64,000 nt of DNA. Source: Glebionis coronaria. Taxonomy: Eukaryota; Streptophyta; Magnoliopsida; Asterales; Asteraceae. Under the pieces are notes generated by a model. That model did not search any database. It saw nothing but the letters and a program-made list of their open reading frames with translations, and was not told the DNA's origin. The translations under genes and the position numbers were made by a program. The stretch is from assembly GCA_025667525.1 (NCBI GenBank), contig CM046881.1, forward strand, positions 495,401,627 through 495,465,626, in the 5' to 3' direction. Below are positions 32,001 to 42,600 of this stretch, in pieces (position 1 is the stretch's first letter; each line of letters opens with the position of its first letter).

Positions 32001-33804
32001 CATTTGAAAGACTCACCACCGAAGATTCATTCGAATCAGCACTCTCTTGCCCAACTTGATGTGGTTGAATACTAGCATCAATGGCATTATCGGTGTTATT
32101 AATAAGTACCTCAGATCTCTTATCTGGCCCTAAGCTGGAGAAAGTTGCCATGAAAGCGGCCTTTGCAGTTTGAAAGTCATCACAGTCGGAATCATACGCA
32201 TCAAGATCATCGGCTTGGTAAGCTGCATTCTGCGTAGTGACAACGTCTTGTTCAGCAATCCCTGGGTCAGCAAGAAATGCAAGCTCCTCTTCATCAAGTT
32301 CCCTTCCTTGCTCCTGAGCATTTACCAGATAGATCTTTTCTGCAAACCACTGTCCATCCCTTCTCCTCTTGGGTTTCTTACAATCCCTAGACATATGACC
32401 CTCTTCCTTGCAGTTGTAGCATGTGATCATTCTCAACTTGCCTGTATTAGCCCGTGGAGGATTGTTGACCATTGGAGCAGGAGCAGGATTGGCAGTGCGA
32501 ACATTGGTTGATGTGGAAGTTCTCCCCTGATATGGTTGAATTGGCTGAACCATTACCCTGCCATTCTCAATTGTAGCTTGTTGGCGAGAATTGGATGAAT
32601 TCCTCAACTGATTGTTGGTAGGAGCTGATCCTCTGAATCCTCGTTTGCTTAAAGTTCTTGTGAGATAAGCAGACATAGTAGTTAGCACTTCAACTGGGTC
32701 AGCTCCTTGTTGGAAAACAGGAACAGGGACTTCTTCATCATCACAATACAGTGCTTGATCTGGATGAGCTGCATAATCAGTAGAAGGAATACTCATTTGA
32801 TCAGGGTAGCTTGTTTGATATGCTGCATTCTCTTGATAAGACGAATATGAAGGCTGAGCATAAGGTGCAACATTTGCTGGATGAAGTTGTGAACCATACT
32901 GTGATGTGGGTGCACTGAACTGATATTGTTGCTGATGTGAGGTGGGGGGTTGTGGTAAAATCGAGTATTGGGGAAAAGTTGGTGTCATGTAAGGTGATGC
33001 ATGATAGGCTTGATGTCCCAAGATATAGGGTGTGTTGTTGTGTGACAAACTTGGTTGATTCGCCATCAAAGCTAAGGAATCTGGATACATACCACGAGGA
33101 GAGCGATGCATAATCACATGCTTCTCATGCTGCTGAAGGAAGGCATATATTTGATCCAAATTGCACTTGTGCAGATCCCTGGTTAACTTGACATCGGTAA
33201 TATACTCACCCCATTCAGCTTGAGGTAGAGTATTCAAGAATTTGGTGTTAACCTGGAATGGAGCAATCTCAAGATTGTATACATTCAGATCATTCATGAG
33301 TGTGGTGAATCTGAAGTAATAATCGTGAAGTGTTTCCCTTGGGTTGTAGGTGAATCTATCAAACAGGTCATACAACTGACATTCCCTTTCCTGTTTTGTG
33401 AGAGATGTACCTTGTAGCAACACCTTAAGACGTTCCCATAAGTCTTTTGCTACCGTATACTTGCTTACCATCCTATAAATATCATGGGGAAGAGCTTGAA
33501 GAATTGTTTGAAGAGCTTTTTCATCTGCATCTGCAACAAGTTGTTGAGCTGGAGTGAGTTCTTCAAATTCTCGTGGTCTAGTCACGTTGTCAACCGTAAT
33601 GGTACCATAGTCGAGTGGACCATTCAAAATCGATTTAACCATAAGCCTTCCGTATGTTGGTTTCCCCTTTAGATATTGCATCATTCGACCTTGCCATGCC
33701 TCAAACACCTCTTTAATAAGCATCGGTGGACGACTATCAGTCCCCGTTATGATCGAGATATCCGTAAGAGATGTCATCTGAGGCATTAATGAACTTGGAT
33801 TCAT
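28960..33804 (-). CDS. gag: Gag of C with long coiled-coil extension (1614 codons)
   Basis: I choose the ATG at 33804 (MNPSSLMPQ), three codons inside the open frame, because the upstream codon is GTG. Residues about 20-250 resemble the copia Gag/UBN2 region ([20 protein letters not shown], then [14 protein letters not shown]). A Gln/Tyr/Pro-rich stretch follows to about 340. CCHC zinc knuckle [14 protein letters not shown] at about 460. Residues about 640-1300 are largely coiled coil. A second Cys-rich segment, [16 protein letters not shown], is near 1438. Five tandem peptide repeats ([35 protein letters not shown]) lie at about 1465-1530. Far longer than an ordinary copia Gag. The [14 protein letters not shown] repeats point to Asteraceae. 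Ends inside the pol overlap. Confidence 0.9.
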   Translation of the reverse strand: MNPSSLMPQMTSLTDISIITGTDSRPPMLIKEVFEAWQGRMMQYLKGKPTYGRLMVKSILNGPLDYGTITVDNVTRPREFEELTPAQQLVADADEKALQTILQALPHDIYRMVSKYTVAKDLWERLKVLLQGTSLTKQERECQLYDLFDRFTYNPRETLHDYYFRFTTLMNDLNVYNLEIAPFQVNTKFLNTLPQAEWGEYITDVKLTRDLHKCNLDQIYAFLQQHEKHVIMHRSPRGMYPDSLALMANQPSLSHNNTPYILGHQAYHASPYMTPTFPQYSILPQPPTSHQQQYQFSAPTSQYGSQLHPANVAPYAQPSYSSYQENAAYQTSYPDQMSIPSTDYAAHPDQALYCDDEEVPVPVFQQGADPVEVLTTMSAYLTRTLSKRGFRGSAPTNNQLRNSSNSRQQATIENGRVMVQPIQPYQGRTSTSTNVRTANPAPAPMVNNPPRANTGKLRMITCYNCKEEGHMSRDCKKPKRRRDGQWFAEKIYLVNAQEQGRELDEEELAFLADPGIAEQDVVTTQNAAYQADDLDAYDSDCDDFQTAKAAFMATFSSLGPDKRSEVLINNTDNAIDASIQPHQVGQESADSNESSVVSLSNEETNNDSNINVSSQTLSESQPGPSLHTPTPAQQDLVMVPATLLSQMNAALLETLAKNKNLSDELALSNEKVQTLELVPSSSVLTNLEYDHFRNKQMGHLQEIENLRANLSSELREKELVVTNFQKLQTDFELLESKKTEMEINATNKIRSLDYLLLRQYAASQLVHLFDASFKEFNLSRLKGLPPNPRYAKQALRHSPRLYNATQLGLALDPIVFPNDRTSKVLVDEDRSYNSAKYPDCDYFKMNKELAKTDFRVRFHMDKDLITAPTYMIEEESPSTFPTLVNMEGPKEIPKNLPPVSTVWLNLQEINRYFTNFDKVILECTTSNGLNAGEWAFEHMNEVFKTEINPFVESLKRSFASLKENLQFEIGEVQKVFYEMDTAYELQLIEKEKISTEYDRFLSEVISCDVFTIVNVKYSNELTSAMINCDAVNICEDICDDVCDISVNVAETVNEVNNHSCHESNAEFLKLQDSYNLLSQRFNQLEQNCISLELKQQAQNENLLISNVCENGVETSDKMIAIVQTLEEEIMRLKREISSKETLRMELEAAESKNQVLEIRLSTVLGEMDRTRQGLSALYGSLEDRFAFNATQQQYYVEQLNQKCEEISDLNILLIDKNMVLAELKETLLLTRQEVVDNLATDSTPSTSAPTTKKVVLYKNPLHKRNQLTYDDYMRNAIKHVDLLRDILDDLYALDTSSSDYYSAHEYVKRVQYCLAYLQYIGTPGSALLNNRPIAVTPFNKTPGAKPSLAQSSKTPLKSAANVPNLPSTGLKETTKAKGSPLKKAKIKPSTSSATKKKVEVHNRNASLVLNKTNHVKTKSSAPVQQPKPFVNSDLNCWNCNECMFSQRHDLCLIDHVNEMNAIKNGLEWKPTGRTRAQVGWQWRPTGRTFTLDGKMCPLTRNASIEVRSERPLVRNSRTQVWKQRPLIRSAPTIVPISVEIPQDLSQLESTPPIKKKKARKSKKPRVSKSKIIKSVPANNKEHSDSDTSTLSLCGDIFRWSKSSCGIWTPVVQNI
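29215..29410 (-). repeat. five coding repeats in the C gag
   Basis: Five diverged units of about 40-57 bp, each containing a CCTA(A/G)TTAAAGGGC-like core on the plus strand, coding for PLxRNS / PTGRT peptides. Confidence 0.7.
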
Positions 33805-33939
33805 TGTGATCACTTAACAGACTCAAAGATTATTGTTTGATCGAGCAGTGAAGAAAGGTTGAGAATTTGTGTTGTGTTGGTTAAACTCAAGATTAAATCC
33901 ACTAAAGATCGTCGAAAAAACTCAAATACCCCTTGAACT

Positions 33940-34500
33940 TGCTTATACGGAATAACCCAAACTCAGAATAAACCCTTATTCGGAATAATGCCTATTCGGA
34001 ATAATCCTATGCTGAAAAATACCCTATTCGGAATAAACTCTATGCAGAATAACCCTTATGCGGAAAAAACCCCTATTCGGAATGTTTTCTTCAATTCGGA
34101 ATATTTTGGCAATTTGGCCTATTCGGAAAAACTGGTCTATTCGGAATGATGGCAATTCGGAATATTTCCTAATTTTGGCTATTCGGAAAATTGGTGTCTA
34201 TTCGGAAAAATTGGCTATTCGGATAATTGGTGTCTATTCGGAACAATTGGCTATTCGGAAAGTTTGTTGCTATTCGGAAAAAATCTTCTATTCGGAAAAA
34301 AAAAATGTGGCTATTCGGAAAGTTACTTCTAAACGGAAAGTCTATTCGGAAAAACCCTTCTATTCGGAATACTATCCTAGTCGGAACTTCTATTCGGAAT
34401 AAACCTTCTATTCGGAAAACCTTCCTATTCGGAACTTCTATTCGGAATAAACCGTCTATTCGGAAAACCTTCCTATTCGGAAAATCCTATTCGGAATAAT
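33940..34500 (-). repeat. leader TTCCGAA array of C
   Basis: About 30 copies of TTCGGAA (TTCCGAATAG in the sense strand) at 12-25 base spacing, between the primer site and the Gag ATG. Plus-strand ORFs across it are artefacts. Confidence 0.92.
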
Positions 34501-34734
34501 CTGGTGAAATGTTTCCGAGACTTCTAAAACAGCTTAAAACCCCGATTTTTGATCCAAAACCACAAAAAGTTTTATGATTTTTACCAAAATAAGCTAAACC
34601 CAATCCTTATCAATCAATCCCAATAACAAAAACACCAAAAATAACAAGATTCAAGATTGATTTTTCCTAAAGATCACTAATAGATTCAAAAACTAAAAAA
34701 AAACAACACAATCCTTACCTTAAATCACCCCATA

Positions 34735-34747
34735 GCTCTTGATACCA
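34735..34747 (-). other. primer binding site of C
   Basis: Minus-strand TGGTATCAAGAGC, two bases from the 5' LTR; an initiator-methionine-tRNA type site with one inserted base. Confidence 0.85.
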
Positions 34748-34749
34748 AA

Positions 34750-35079
34750 TGTAGAAATTGATAACCTATGAATCTATGAAGTGGGTTGATGTTTTCTAGT
34801 GAGAGAAACTAGAGAGAGAAAGTGAGAGAATATATGGAAGATTTTATTACTATGAAATGTGAAATGGAACAACAACCAACCCCTTTCCTTAGTGGAAAGG
34901 GGTATTTATAGTCCAAGCTAAACATTGGGCTTGGGCCGGTCCATGACAAGCCCATGGACCGGTTCTTACTTAAGTTAATAAGCAAATAATAACTAATTAC
35001 TAACTACGAGCTATTACAACATGAATATAATTGTGGAGTGACCGATACTTCTAATATACGTTAAAACGTATTTCTAACA
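34750..35079 (-). repeat. 5' LTR of C
   Basis: 330 bp, one difference from 17001-17330. Followed by the right target duplication CTATA (35080-35084). Confidence 0.95.
34880..34910 (-). promoter_or_regulatory. TATA box plus inverted repeat, C 5' LTR
   Basis: In the sense strand TATAAATA (34910-34903) is followed directly by CCCCTTTCC, loop ACTAA, GGAAAGGGG (34902-34880). A further inverted repeat CCGGTCCATG / CATGGACCGG (34962-34953, 34945-34936) is upstream. CT-rich TTTCTCTCTCTAG lies downstream. The start of transcription would be expected in or just after the GC-rich hairpin. Confidence 0.7.
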
Positions 35080-35751
35080 CTATATCATGAACCGTTAATT
35101 CACATTTTGCAAGCGCGAATGTTGTGGATGGATCCATCGGGATTGACAATCCTCGTCCCGATTACCTTGACGCACTTACATTTGATTACCTAAGTATTTT
35201 GACTAGATACTTACTAGGGGTAAAACATTTATGTTAAATTTTCGGTGTCGTGAGCTATTGCAATAAATAAATATAAATGATTTTTGTACGACGATACTAA
35301 ATCTTATCCTGTTGCTATTCTTATAAAGTTAACGTTTGTATTCCACATCACTACTTATTAAACCTATGAATTTCACTCAGCTTTATGTTGACCTTTTTAC
35401 ATGTTATTTCTCAGGTAATGCTAATGCTTAATTTTGCTAAGGATGGGAGCCCGCAGGATATTTATGCAACTTGGATATTTCTGTGTTATTTAAATTTGGT
35501 TTTGGTAAAAGCTGTCAGAAGTTTATTCTGTATTTTTGGTATCTATATGTCACAAAACCATGTTTAAATAATAGATTCATCCGCTTATAAAAATCTGGGA
35601 CCCTTTATTTAAAAACTCTGATGTTTATGATGTAATGTATATGTCTTTATTACGTAACTTTGTGTTATAAGTTTTTCATTGTTTCTTGTACCATGACGTG
35701 GCACCCCCATGTTGCCTACGTGTTTCTTTGCCTAATTTTGGGAGTCCCATA
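35080..35751 (+). mobile_element. element F, 5' LTR part 3
   Basis: Resumes after the C target duplication and ends GGGAGTCCCATA near 35751, a decayed complement of the TGTAAGAACTC start of F. No gene. Confidence 0.65.
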
Positions 35752-35754
35752 GAT

Positions 35755-35766
35755 TGGTATCAGAGC
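35755..35766 (+). other. primer binding site of F
   Basis: TGGTATCAGAGC, a perfect initiator-methionine-tRNA type site three bases after the F LTR end. Confidence 0.85.
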
Positions 35767-35862
35767 GATGGTCATAGGGAACTGAGTCATTCTCAATACT
35801 TAGTCTATAACCGAAAGTTCAAATATTTCGTGTTTCTAAGTGTCAAACACAGAATCTGCCAT

Positions 35863-37650
35863 TAATACTTGGTATTTGCAACCAAAGTATCAAAGTTCGT
35901 TATAGTTCCGAATCTTTTCGAATTGAAAACCGGTCTTAAGTGCGACTCAATTGTCTTTTGGTGAATCAAGAGAATGGTTTGGTTTGTTTGTTTTTAATCT
36001 ATTAGCAAGTAATTAAAGTGTCGTTGAGTAAAATGGAAGTTAAAAGATTAATTTGAGTAACGAGTAAAACAAAATGCATATAAATGTAAAGGTGACAATG
36101 GAAAAGTACTAACTCTCTAAATAAAACTAACACTTCGAAAATTTTCAGAAAATAAAAAGTACTATAAGAAAGTGATATCGAAAGAAACCAAAACAAGCCA
36201 AAAAGGCCCCCGATCGGAATGTTTTCCGATCGGCAGATCGGAATACGGGTAAAAGTGACACGATCGGAATATAGGGACAAAAGGTCAATCGGAATAATTG
36301 TCAAAGGAGATGGATCGGAATGTGGGATAATGGCTACAATCGGAATATGCAAGTTTGATCCAATCGGAATATGATGAAACAACCACAATCGGAAAGTGAC
36401 TCAAAGTCCCGATCGGAATATAGGTCAAATCCCAATCGGAACAAGAAAAATCCTTACCGTCGGAATATGAGCTAGGCCTGATCGGAAAGGAGCAAAGTAA
36501 TACGGTCGGAATACTTGGAGAACAATCCAATCGGAAAACGGGGCTATTGCCAATCGGAAAAGGGTTTTAAGCCCTTTCCTAAAATCAAGGAATCGGTTAG
36601 ATGGTGCCCCCTGGTCGGAAAAATGCCAATCGGAAAGGGGTTTTACCACCCTTTCCGAAAATTGTGTGATTTTGGAAATCAAGGAAATAAGCTAAGTTCA
36701 ATAAGCTAATATCCAAAACTTATAAATCCAAATACTTAACCGAATCAAATAAGCACTTTAATCAACTTATCTAACTCGAGATCAAGCAACTTTTTAGATC
36801 AAACAATAAAAACATAAACTTTTTAATAAGAAAAATAAGCTAATCATAAAAATAAGCCAATAAGCACAAAAGTCTTAAAGCTTAATCAAATGAAAACTTA
36901 TAAAATGATCAAAAGATTAACTTTTAAGCACGAAATCAATTAGAACAACACGGATCACATGATAATCGCACCAAAATCAATCTTAAATCAAAGAAAAGTA
37001 GAATGAGATTAAGAAATAAAAGCTTAAAATAGAACTTTGATTAATGAAATAAGCAATACAAAAGTGTTTAAACTTGAAAGATTAAAAGAAAAAGATGAAC
37101 TAGTGAGAGAAAGTTTAAGACTTTCTCTCTCTAAAAACTAGAGAAAACTAAAAAGTGAAAAATTAACTAAAAATCTAACCACCCTCCTAATGACTATTAG
37201 GAGGGTATTTATAGGGAAGGTGGAAGGAGTGCATGTGTTGCATCTTCTTTCTTGCTTTCTTCACGTTTTCTCGACTCGATTTTAATTCTTCGTCTTTGTC
37301 GTCTCGGGATTTGAACTTGTCTTTTAATTTTCTTCTTCTATTAGACTTAAGTTCTTCGACTTCGTTAAACTTCCGTCTTTTGACTTTTTCTTCGATAAAT
37401 CTTCAGAATAGGTCTTGGACTTCCTTTCTTTTTGCACTCTTGATCTTTTGACTTCGTCTTTTTTTTTCCCGTTTTCTTCAGTAAAAGCCCGTGAAAGCCC
37501 GTGTTTTCTTCCTTTTTCATATTTTGGTCCTAAAACACAATAAAAACACAAACCACGCATAATTCCGACTTTTACGACATAAATCACACGCTTTGGTCTT
37601 GTTATTATTGGAAATAAGTGGTAAAAGGATAAGTGTTTTCACACTTATTA
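35863..37650 (-). repeat. 3' LTR of D
   Basis: 1788 bp. Contains about 18 TCGGAA units at 36205-36665, the TATA-hairpin promoter at 37182-37213 and an 8-bp-arm inverted repeat (ATAAGTGT / ACACTTAT) at its outer end. Confidence 0.95.
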
Positions 37651-37664
37651 AATCCCCTACACTT
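37651..37664 (-). other. polypurine tract of D
   Basis: Sense AAGTGTAGGGGATT abuts the 3' LTR. AAGTGTAGGGG recurs three more times upstream, at 39353-39343, near 39297 and at 39585-39575. Confidence 0.8.
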
Positions 37665-39676
37665 GACCATTGCAATGCCCTCATGCAATGCATTAATTTT
37701 AAATCACGGTTTACATTTTTCATCATTAATAACCCACCTTGGCCTTTATTAAATACTAAACATAAAAGATAGAAATAAGTAAAGAGATTAAAAACTTACA
37801 TTGGGTTTTGGCGGTTATGAACGTTTATCATCCTCAAGTTTCACTTTCCCCATACCAAGCTTAAAAACGAGATCATTGTTATTATAAGTTAGCAAACTAT
37901 CACGAACTCATGTGGGCCAATTATTTACTTAGACTCCCTTATTCCTAGGTGTATCTCTTATATTTTATTTTTGTCTTGAATGATCACGAGGATGCATTGT
38001 TTGACTTATTTCGATAGTTATTTAGTCCGAAAATAAGGTGAACGATTTAATCAATAGTTAGCTAAAGGACCAAATCTTTTAAAACTGCTTCTCGGGATAT
38101 CAGAAAGTTCATATCTTGGCATAACTTGGTTCGCGATTTGAGACCTTTCTCGGGCCGATATTTGGCAGCGACTTCATACTTCGAATCTTTGAGAGACGTT
38201 CTTGAAATTATGGTCTTCTCTTCATATTAGGAATTTCTTCACTTGAAGTTTTTGAGAGATTCTTCATCTTTGGACCACGACTTCTTCATTTTTCTCCAAT
38301 CTTTATTTTGGACTTTGATATACAACGATCCGCCTCCTTTTAGGACTTGGATCTATTTATCCTCATACCTTGTTAGGGTCTTTTCGGATAGATTTCTCCA
38401 TGACTTTTGGGGAGTTCTTGCTTTTCGTCGTGTGTCTCGATCCTTCATATTGATTTTAGATAAATGATTCTTCACATCACTTTTGGATCTTTAGCAACAA
38501 AATATAGCCCTCATGCCTTGTTAGGGCCTTTTCGGACTCGCCAATCTTCGCGCCCCGCTTCATAAGTTATGCCTTGGCTATGAACTCTCGTCATTACCGA
38601 GCAACTTTTAAACGATCTGGGGCTAGAAGCTAAGTAACCTTTTAAATCGTACATCCTTATTTATTAGCAGATCAATTTATTAACAAGCGGAGGGAGAATA
38701 GGCTCATAATTAACTCACATAAATTCACGAAAGAATACCAAACTTATAATTGACTCTATCATCTCTCGTTCTCCACAATTTAAAATCTCAAGGAATGAGA
38801 CTCGTGGATGCTTAGCCTATTAAATCAAAGTTTTGGGTTTTCGAGTCGCCTATAGGATCTTGCAAATTCTCAGACTTTTTCAAGTTTAGAAATTGCATTT
38901 TAAAGTTCCCTTGATAAACGACTCTCTAGGATCAATTATAGGAACTTGCGAAAAGTTCTTGTTCTTAACCTGTGAGAGTTAAGACTTTCGCGTTTTATAG
39001 CTCCCTATATAAAAGCCTAGCAAAACTTGACTTAAACACGTTAAGGATACTAGCTAGAGTAGACTTAGGCAAGTAAACTCGGGTTGAGTCAAAATGTTCA
39101 CGACTAAGAAAAATCTAAAACCACTTTGTTAAAAATTTATTCTAGCAAAGGAAACATAACAAAGGCAAATACAACTATACAACTATACCAAAATAGATTA
39201 AAAATTTTGAAAAATGTCGAAAAATCAAATTTTCCGGTTAAAATGAGGGCAAATTCATGGAAAAGACCACTTACTTCGATAGAAGTCCCCCTACACTTGA
39301 GATAAACATTGTCCTCAATGTTTAAGCATGTGGGAGTAAACTCCCCTACACTTATGACATTGTGCACTTTGTTTAAATCTTGCTAAGGAAAGGACAACTA
39401 AAGTGAATTCAATGTGAACATATAGAATATGAAATATTGAATCACAAGAGTTTAGGATAGAACCGGGAAGATGGGAACACGGTATCACGGTTCGTCAAAA
39501 GTCATCAAGATGCTCTCTGAAGCTTTAATCCCTGCACAGCACAAGAAACAAGACAACAAACATATGCGGGGCTCCCCCTACACTTATTATGAAAGCAGTA
39601 AAGGATAGAACACGGGTTGCCTCCCGAGAAGCGCTTGTTTTTGTTCACCGAGTCGTGAGCCTGACTCGACCCAATT
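37665..39676 (-). other. non-coding post-pol region of D
   Basis: About 2 kb between pol and the 3' LTR. Athila elements often carry an env-like ORF here, but I see none; the frames are closed. It contains the extra AAGTGTAGGGG purine tracts listed under the D polypurine tract. Confidence 0.6.
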
Positions 39677-42600
39677 TTAGTTCATGGGGAACGTGGTGAG
39701 GGATGGAATCATCTCCTGAGAGATGTCCTCACCAAAGTACAGCTTCAAACGCTGGCCATTCACCTTGAAATTGGGCCCATTCGGCTGAGAAAGCTCAATG
39801 GTCCCATACGGAAAGACTTTGGCGACGGTGAATGGACCAGTCCAGCGGCTCTTCAACTTGCCAGAGAAGATCTTCAACCGAGAGTTAAAAAGTAAGACGT
39901 GATCACCAACGTGGAACTCTCGGTTCTTGATTTTAGCATCGTGGATCATCTTAGTCTTCTCCTTGTAGATCAGCGAGTTCTCATAAGCGGCATTCCGTAG
40001 TTCATTTAGCTTGTTGAGTTGAACCTTGCGATGATCACCGGCTTTGATGATGTCGAAGTTAGCCCACTTCAAGGCCCAGTGCGCCTTATGTTCCAGCTCG
40101 ATGGGTAGGTGGCAGGCTTTCCCGTACACAAGACGATAAGGTGTACAACCGATCGGGGTCTTGTAAGCAGTACAGAAAGCCCACAGAGCATCATCTAACT
40201 TATCGGCCCACGCGGCACGATGCTCTCCCACAGTTCGCTCCAAAATTCTCTTCAAGCCACGATTGGAAATTTCGGCTTGCCCATTGGTTTGGGGATGATA
40301 GGCGGTGGAAAGACGGTGAGTGACACCATACTTTGCCATGACTCGTGCAAATTGATCGTTGCAAAAATGAGTCCCGCGGTCACTGATGATAGCACGAGGA
40401 ACGCCAAATCGAGCGAAAAGCTGCTTCAAAAAGTTCACAACCACCCTCGCATCATTCGTAGGAAGAGCCTTAGCTTCAACCCATTTAGAGACGTAGTCGA
40501 CGGCGACGAGGATGTACTTGTTCCCTTTGGAGGATGGAAATGGCCCCATAAAGTCGATGCCCCATACATCAAAGATTTCACATTCCTGTATGAAATTTTG
40601 AGGCATCTCATCCTTATGTGTGATCTTGCCTTGACGTTGGCAAGCATCACAATGCTTAACCATTTCGTGAGCGTCACGATAAATGGTGGGCCAGTAGAAT
40701 CCAGAATCAAACACTTTCTTAGCGGTGTAGTTGGGACCAAAGTGACCACCGGTGGGTCCTTTGTGGCAAGCTTGGAGGATGTCAAAAGCTGCCGGTCCGT
40801 CAACACATCGACGAATAATCAGATCAGCACACTGTTTGAATAGATAAGGGTCATCCCAAAAGTAAGTCTTAACATCATTCAAGAACTTCTTCTTTTGTTG
40901 GGATGTTAACCCTTGGATGAGAATACCACCCGCTAAGTAGTTTGCAATGTCCGCAAACCACGGGGTGCCATCAAGGTTGAGATTTATAGACATTAGAGTC
41001 TCCAGGGGGAAAGAGTCATTGATCTCTTTGTTTGGATGATCCCCCTGATATGGATCCTCAAGTCTGCTCAGATGATCCGCGGCCAGGTTTTCGGCTCCCT
41101 TCTTGTCACAAATTTCAATGTTGAATTCTTGAAGGAGCAAAACCCAGCGAAGAAGTCTTGGCTTAGAATCGTGCTTAGTCATCAAGTACTTCAACGCGGA
41201 ATGGTCCGTGTATACGATGGTGGTGGATAAAACAAGATAGGGGCGAAATTTCTCAAAAGCATAGACAACAGCTAAAAGCTCTTTTTCGGTTGTCGTATAA
41301 TGCAATTGAGCCCCTGTCATTGTTTTGCTAGCGTAGTGGATTGGTTGGAAGTGTTTATTCACTCTTTGGCCCAAAACCGCACCAATAGCAAAGTCGCTAG
41401 CATCGCACATCAATTCAAAAGGCAGCTCCCAATTAGGGGTAACCAAGACCGGTGCCTTAGTTAGCTTATCCTTGAGAAGATTGAAGGCTTCGAGACACTC
41501 TTTAGAAAAGATAAAAGGAGTATCTTTTTCCAAGAGGTGGGTCATCGGGCGAGCGATTTTAGAGAAATCCTGAATGAATCGACGATAGAAGCCCGCAAGA
41601 CCCAGAAAGCTTCTCACACCCTTCACGGTTGAAGGTGGAGGTAATTTGGCTATGACATCTACTTTAGCACGGTCGACTTCAAGACCGGCTTTAGAGATTT
41701 TTTGTCCTAGCACAATGCCTTCTTTTACCATAAAATGGCATTTTTCCCAATTCAGAACAAGGCGAGTGTCTTCGCACCGCTTAAGCATGCGTTCCAAATT
41801 GGCAAGGCAAGAAGAGAAGGAATCCCCAAAGACCGAGAAATCATCCATGAAGACTTCCATGGTTTGCTCAACCATGTCATGGAAGATAGCCAACATGCAC
41901 CTTTGGAAAGTCCCGGGGGCATTGCATAAGCCAAAAGGCATTCGTTTATAAGCAAATGTGCCGTAGGGACAAGTGAATGTTGTCTTCTCTTGATCTTGGG
42001 GATCGATGGGTATTTGAAAATAACCCGAGAAACCATCCAGAAAGCAGTAATATTCATTACCAGCTAGACGTTCAAGCATTTGGTCCATAAAAGGTAGAGG
42101 GAAATGATCCTTTCTCGTGGCATCATTGAGTTTGCGGTAGTCTATACAAACTCTCCACCCAGTAACGAGACGGGTAGGAATTAACTCGTTGTTTGCATTA
42201 GGCACAACGGTGATTCCGCCTTTCTTAGGCACACAATGGACTGGACTAACCCATGGTGAATCCGAAATAGGGTAAATCATACCCGCATCAAGAAGTTTGA
42301 TAACCTCTTTTTTGATGACGTCATGGATTTTAGGATTCACCCTTCTTTGGCTTTGAATTGTGGGCTTAAAGTCGTCCTCCATGAGAATTTTATGTGTGCA
42401 AAAGTGAGGATCAATTCCACGGATGTCGGAGATTTTCCAAGCGATAGCTCGTTTATGCTTCTTCAACACAGCGACAAGTCGTGCTTTTTCGTCTTCTTTC
42501 AGATCCTTAGCGATGATGACCGGTAGCTTCTCGTCGTCTTCCAGGAAAACGTACTCAAGATGAGGCGGTAGGTCCTTAAGCTCGAGAGTAGGAGGATCCT

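Larger units (their letters stand above)
17001..35079 (-). mobile_element. complete copia retrotransposon C (about 18.1 kb)
   Basis: Bounded by two 330-bp LTRs that differ at one base (position 17034, A versus G at the equivalent place) and by the duplication CTATA (16996-17000 and 35080-35084). Order in the sense strand: LTR, primer site, TTCCGAA leader array, gag, pol, second array, post-pol ORF a, post-pol ORF b, 2.3 kb tail, purine tract, LTR. The size, long Gag extension and post-pol ORFs suit the Sirevirus/Maximus-like branch of copia. The 330-bp LTR is short for that branch. Confidence 0.93.

Noticed and set aside
33940..34500. TTCCGAA arrays as heat-shock elements
   Set aside because: Heat-shock elements need GAA and TTC blocks spaced by two bases; here TTC and GAA are separated by one base, so the canonical pattern is not met.
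36002..36709. Short ORFs in the D LTR (copied at 45661-46368)
   Set aside because: They follow the TCGGAA repeat and occur identically in both LTRs; no start context or domain.
40220..40843. 207-codon plus-strand ORF opposite the D integrase
   Set aside because: Antisense shadow of a conserved pol frame; no independent domain.
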